9,390 nt of DNA, from contig NVRR01000108.1 in the NCBI GenBank assembly GCA_002732675.1, positions 1 through 9,390 on the forward strand, written 5' to 3'. Shown one piece after another: positions 8,010 to 9,390 of this stretch. How positions within the stretch are numbered: position 1 is the first letter of the stretch; every line of letters begins with the position of its first letter. Position numbers and translations under genes: made by a program. The DNA comes from Sneathiella sp. (lineage in GTDB: Bacteria > Pseudomonadota > Alphaproteobacteria > Sneathiellales > Sneathiellaceae). The notes below the pieces were generated by a model. The model was given only the letters and a program-made list of their open reading frames with translations, did no database searches and was not told where the DNA came from.

Positions 8010-8735
8010 AGCCTCAGCGCGTTTGACACCGTCGGCAGCACCAATCTGGAAGCCCGAAAACAGGCGGACGCAGGCATGCCCGAAGGCAAGATAGTCTGGT
8101 CCCGCCGACAGGAACAAGGCGTTGGTCGCCGTGGCCGCAATTGGTCAAGCCCGGAAGGTAACCTCTATTGTTCCCTGTTGCTCCGTCCCGAATGTGATCC
8201 GCTCACCGGTGCCACCCTGTCTTTTCTGATCGCCGTCGCTTTGCATAAAGCAATTTCCTCGGCTTTGCCCGTCGGTAGCGATATTAAGGTTAAATGGCCG
8301 AATGATATTCTCATCAATGGGAAAAAATCAGCGGGCATTTTACTGGAAAGCAAAACACGGGTAGACGGTACACTTGACTATGTCATCGTCGGCACGGGCG
8401 TTAATATTGCGGCCTATCCCAAGGACACCGATGGCTTGCCCGCAACGTCCATCAAGGCGGCAGGCGGCAATGTTACAATCGAACTGCTGCTGTCCCGATA
8501 TGCTCATCATTTTCTGGAAAGTTATATGATCTGGAAAGCCGACGGTTTTGCGCCGATCCGTGCCGAATGGCTCATAAGGGCGGCGGGGCTTGGGCAAAAG
8601 ATTTCGGTTAAACTGTCGGACATGCCGCTGGAGGGTGTTTTTTCCGGTCTCGATGAGACAGGAGCCTTAATTCTGACCCTGGACGATGGGAAAACAAAAC
8701 GGATTACGGCCGGTGAAGTGTTTATAGTGCCGTGA
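7962..8735 (+). CDS. birA: Biotin--[acetyl-CoA-carboxylase] ligase (no DNA-binding domain)
   Basis: Biotin protein ligase activates biotin with ATP to biotinyl-5'-AMP and transfers it to a lysine of carrier proteins such as the acetyl-CoA carboxylase subunit AccB, in the cytoplasm. The catalytic domain is clear: FDTVGSTNLEA (21-31), the biotinyl-AMP-binding loop GVGRRGRNWSSPEGN (53-67), KWPNDILINGKKSAGILLE (111-129, with catalytic-site Lys111) and IVGTGVNI (142-149). A small C-terminal SH3-like domain follows (about 212-257, containing GVFSGLDETGALIL). At 257 residues it lacks the N-terminal helix-turn-helix of bifunctional E. coli BirA, so it should not repress biotin genes. The start is GTG at 7962, overlapping the nuoN stop by four bases (GTGA). 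There is no evident Shine-Dalgarno site, and the next in-frame ATG is 38 codons in, after conserved residues. Translation therefore probably depends on ribosomes finishing nuoN. Confidence 0.95.
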   Translation: MISPVGGGIVDLPPFFSLSAFDTVGSTNLEARKQADAGMPEGKIVWSRRQEQGVGRRGRNWSSPEGNLYCSLLLRPECDPLTGATLSFLIAVALHKAISSALPVGSDIKVKWPNDILINGKKSAGILLESKTRVDGTLDYVIVGTGVNIAAYPKDTDGLPATSIKAAGGNVTIELLLSRYAHHFLESYMIWKADGFAPIRAEWLIRAAGLGQKISVKLSDMPLEGVFSGLDETGALILTLDDGKTKRITAGEVFIVP

Positions 8736-8743
8736 ATAAATTC

Positions 8744-8751
8744 AAAGGAGG
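8744..8751 (+). promoter_or_regulatory. coaX ribosome binding site (decides start)
   Basis: AAAGGAGG is the strongest Shine-Dalgarno match in the window. It is only two bases before the ATG at 8754 but five before the ATG at 8757, so it favours 8757. It contrasts with the missing site in front of birA and suggests coaX is translated independently of upstream ribosomes. Confidence 0.7.
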
Positions 8752-8756
8752 CAATG

Positions 8757-9390
8757 ATGTTACTGGCCGTTGATGTTGGTAATACAAATATTACCTGTGC
8801 GGTGTTTAAGGAACGTGTGCTTGTCAATGAATGGCGGATCGCCACGTCAAGCTCGCGCACAGCTGAGGAATATGGTGTCTGGCTCAGTCAGGCCATGTCG
8901 CTTGACGGTTTGCGGCTTAAAGATATTAGAGATGTCATCGTTGCAACGGTGGTACCGGAGGCGACGTTTAACATCAAAGGCTTCTGCCGCCGGTATTTTG
9001 GCGTTTCTCCCCTCGTCATCGGCGAGGAGGGCGTTGATCTTGGCATGAAACCGCTCATTGACAATCCAGCGGAGGCCGGGGCGGATCGGCTTGTCAATGC
9101 CGTTGGCGCCCATGCGATTTATGGCGGTCCACTTGTGGTTATCGATTTTGGTACTGCAACCAATTTTGATGTCGCCGATGAAGCCGGCAACTATATTGGC
9201 GGGGTGATTGCCCCGGGTGTTAATTTAAGTCTGGATGCCTTATATCAGGCGGCGGCCAAACTTCCGCGGATTGCTGTTGAACGACCTAGGCGTACTATTG
9301 GTAAAAATACGATTGAATGTATGCAGGCAGGGATTTACTGGGGCTATATCGCCATGGTGGAAGGCCTTGTCCGACGTATTCGCGATGAAT
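8757..9390 (+). CDS. coaX: Type III pantothenate kinase (partial, 3' end outside window)
   Basis: CoaX phosphorylates pantothenate with ATP to 4'-phosphopantothenate, the first step of coenzyme A synthesis. In the family it needs a monovalent cation and is not inhibited by CoA. The frame is open to the window end, giving 211 residues of an expected ~255. It shows the ASKHA-fold signatures: DVGNTNITCAVF (residues 6-17, phosphate-binding loop), AGADRLVNAVGA (107-118, with Asp110, the catalytic-base position), VIDFGTATNFD (128-138) and GGVIAPGVNLSLDALY (148-163). ALYQAAAKLP followed by the IGKNT segment (181-185) is also typical. The start is taken at 8757, five bases after AAAGGAGG, because the family usually begins with a short Met-Leu-Leu-Ala stretch; the adjacent ATG at 8754 would add one Met. 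It lies 21 bp after birA on the same strand, so it is likely co-transcribed. Confidence 0.95.
   Translation, partial: MLLAVDVGNTNITCAVFKERVLVNEWRIATSSSRTAEEYGVWLSQAMSLDGLRLKDIRDVIVATVVPEATFNIKGFCRRYFGVSPLVIGEEGVDLGMKPLIDNPAEAGADRLVNAVGAHAIYGGPLVVIDFGTATNFDVADEAGNYIGGVIAPGVNLSLDALYQAAAKLPRIAVERPRRTIGKNTIECMQAGIYWGYIAMVEGLVRRIRDE

Noticed and set aside
8770..9048. 92-codon open frame on the + strand over coaX
   Set aside because: It is in a different frame from coaX, which shows continuous family motifs from 8757 to the window end. The short frame is Arg/Ser-rich with no motifs.

Overview
The window is an ordinary, densely packed stretch of an alphaproteobacterial-type respiratory complex I (NADH:ubiquinone oxidoreductase, type I) operon, read entirely from the + strand. 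It runs from the 3' end of nuoG through nuoH, nuoI, nuoJ, nuoK, nuoL, nuoM and nuoN, then into two cofactor genes: birA (biotin protein ligase) and coaX (type III pantothenate kinase), which is cut off by the window end. The alphaproteobacterial assignment is an inference. It rests on the 163-residue NuoI ending in DAPYR, the mitochondrion-like character of the subunits, and the nuoN-birA-coaX order, which is familiar from that class. Base composition looks moderate (low to mid 50s % G+C by eye, not computed). I cannot name a genus.

Layout: 2-535 nuoG C-terminus; 528-1553 nuoH; 1569-2060 nuoI; 2124-2738 nuoJ; 2746-3054 nuoK; 3063-4997 nuoL; 5001-6512 nuoM; 6526-7965 nuoN; 7962-8735 birA; 8757-9390+ coaX. 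Genes overlap by 8 bp (nuoG/nuoH) and 4 bp (nuoN/birA). Otherwise they are separated by 3 to 21 bp, except for one 63-bp spacer between nuoI and nuoJ. There is no gene-free stretch over 300 bases. I found no tRNA, rRNA, insertion sequence, CRISPR array, convincing internal promoter or clear terminator.

How the genes work together: NuoG and NuoI belong to the peripheral arm that carries electrons from NADH along iron-sulfur clusters. NuoH anchors that arm and forms much of the quinone chamber. NuoJ and NuoK link the chamber to the three antiporter-like proton channels NuoN, NuoM and NuoL. Every charged intramembrane residue I could check by eye is in place: the TM5 Glu and the key Lys residues of NuoL, NuoM and NuoN, the two Glu of NuoK, and the eight Cys of NuoI. 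The complex therefore looks fully functional. BirA and CoaX supply biotinylated enzymes and coenzyme A, so the tail of the operon is central-metabolism housekeeping rather than part of complex I.

I do not see a previously undescribed system here. The most interesting non-coding signal is a pair of mutually exclusive GC-rich pairings around the nuoN stop / birA start. It may be only a by-product of codon choice.
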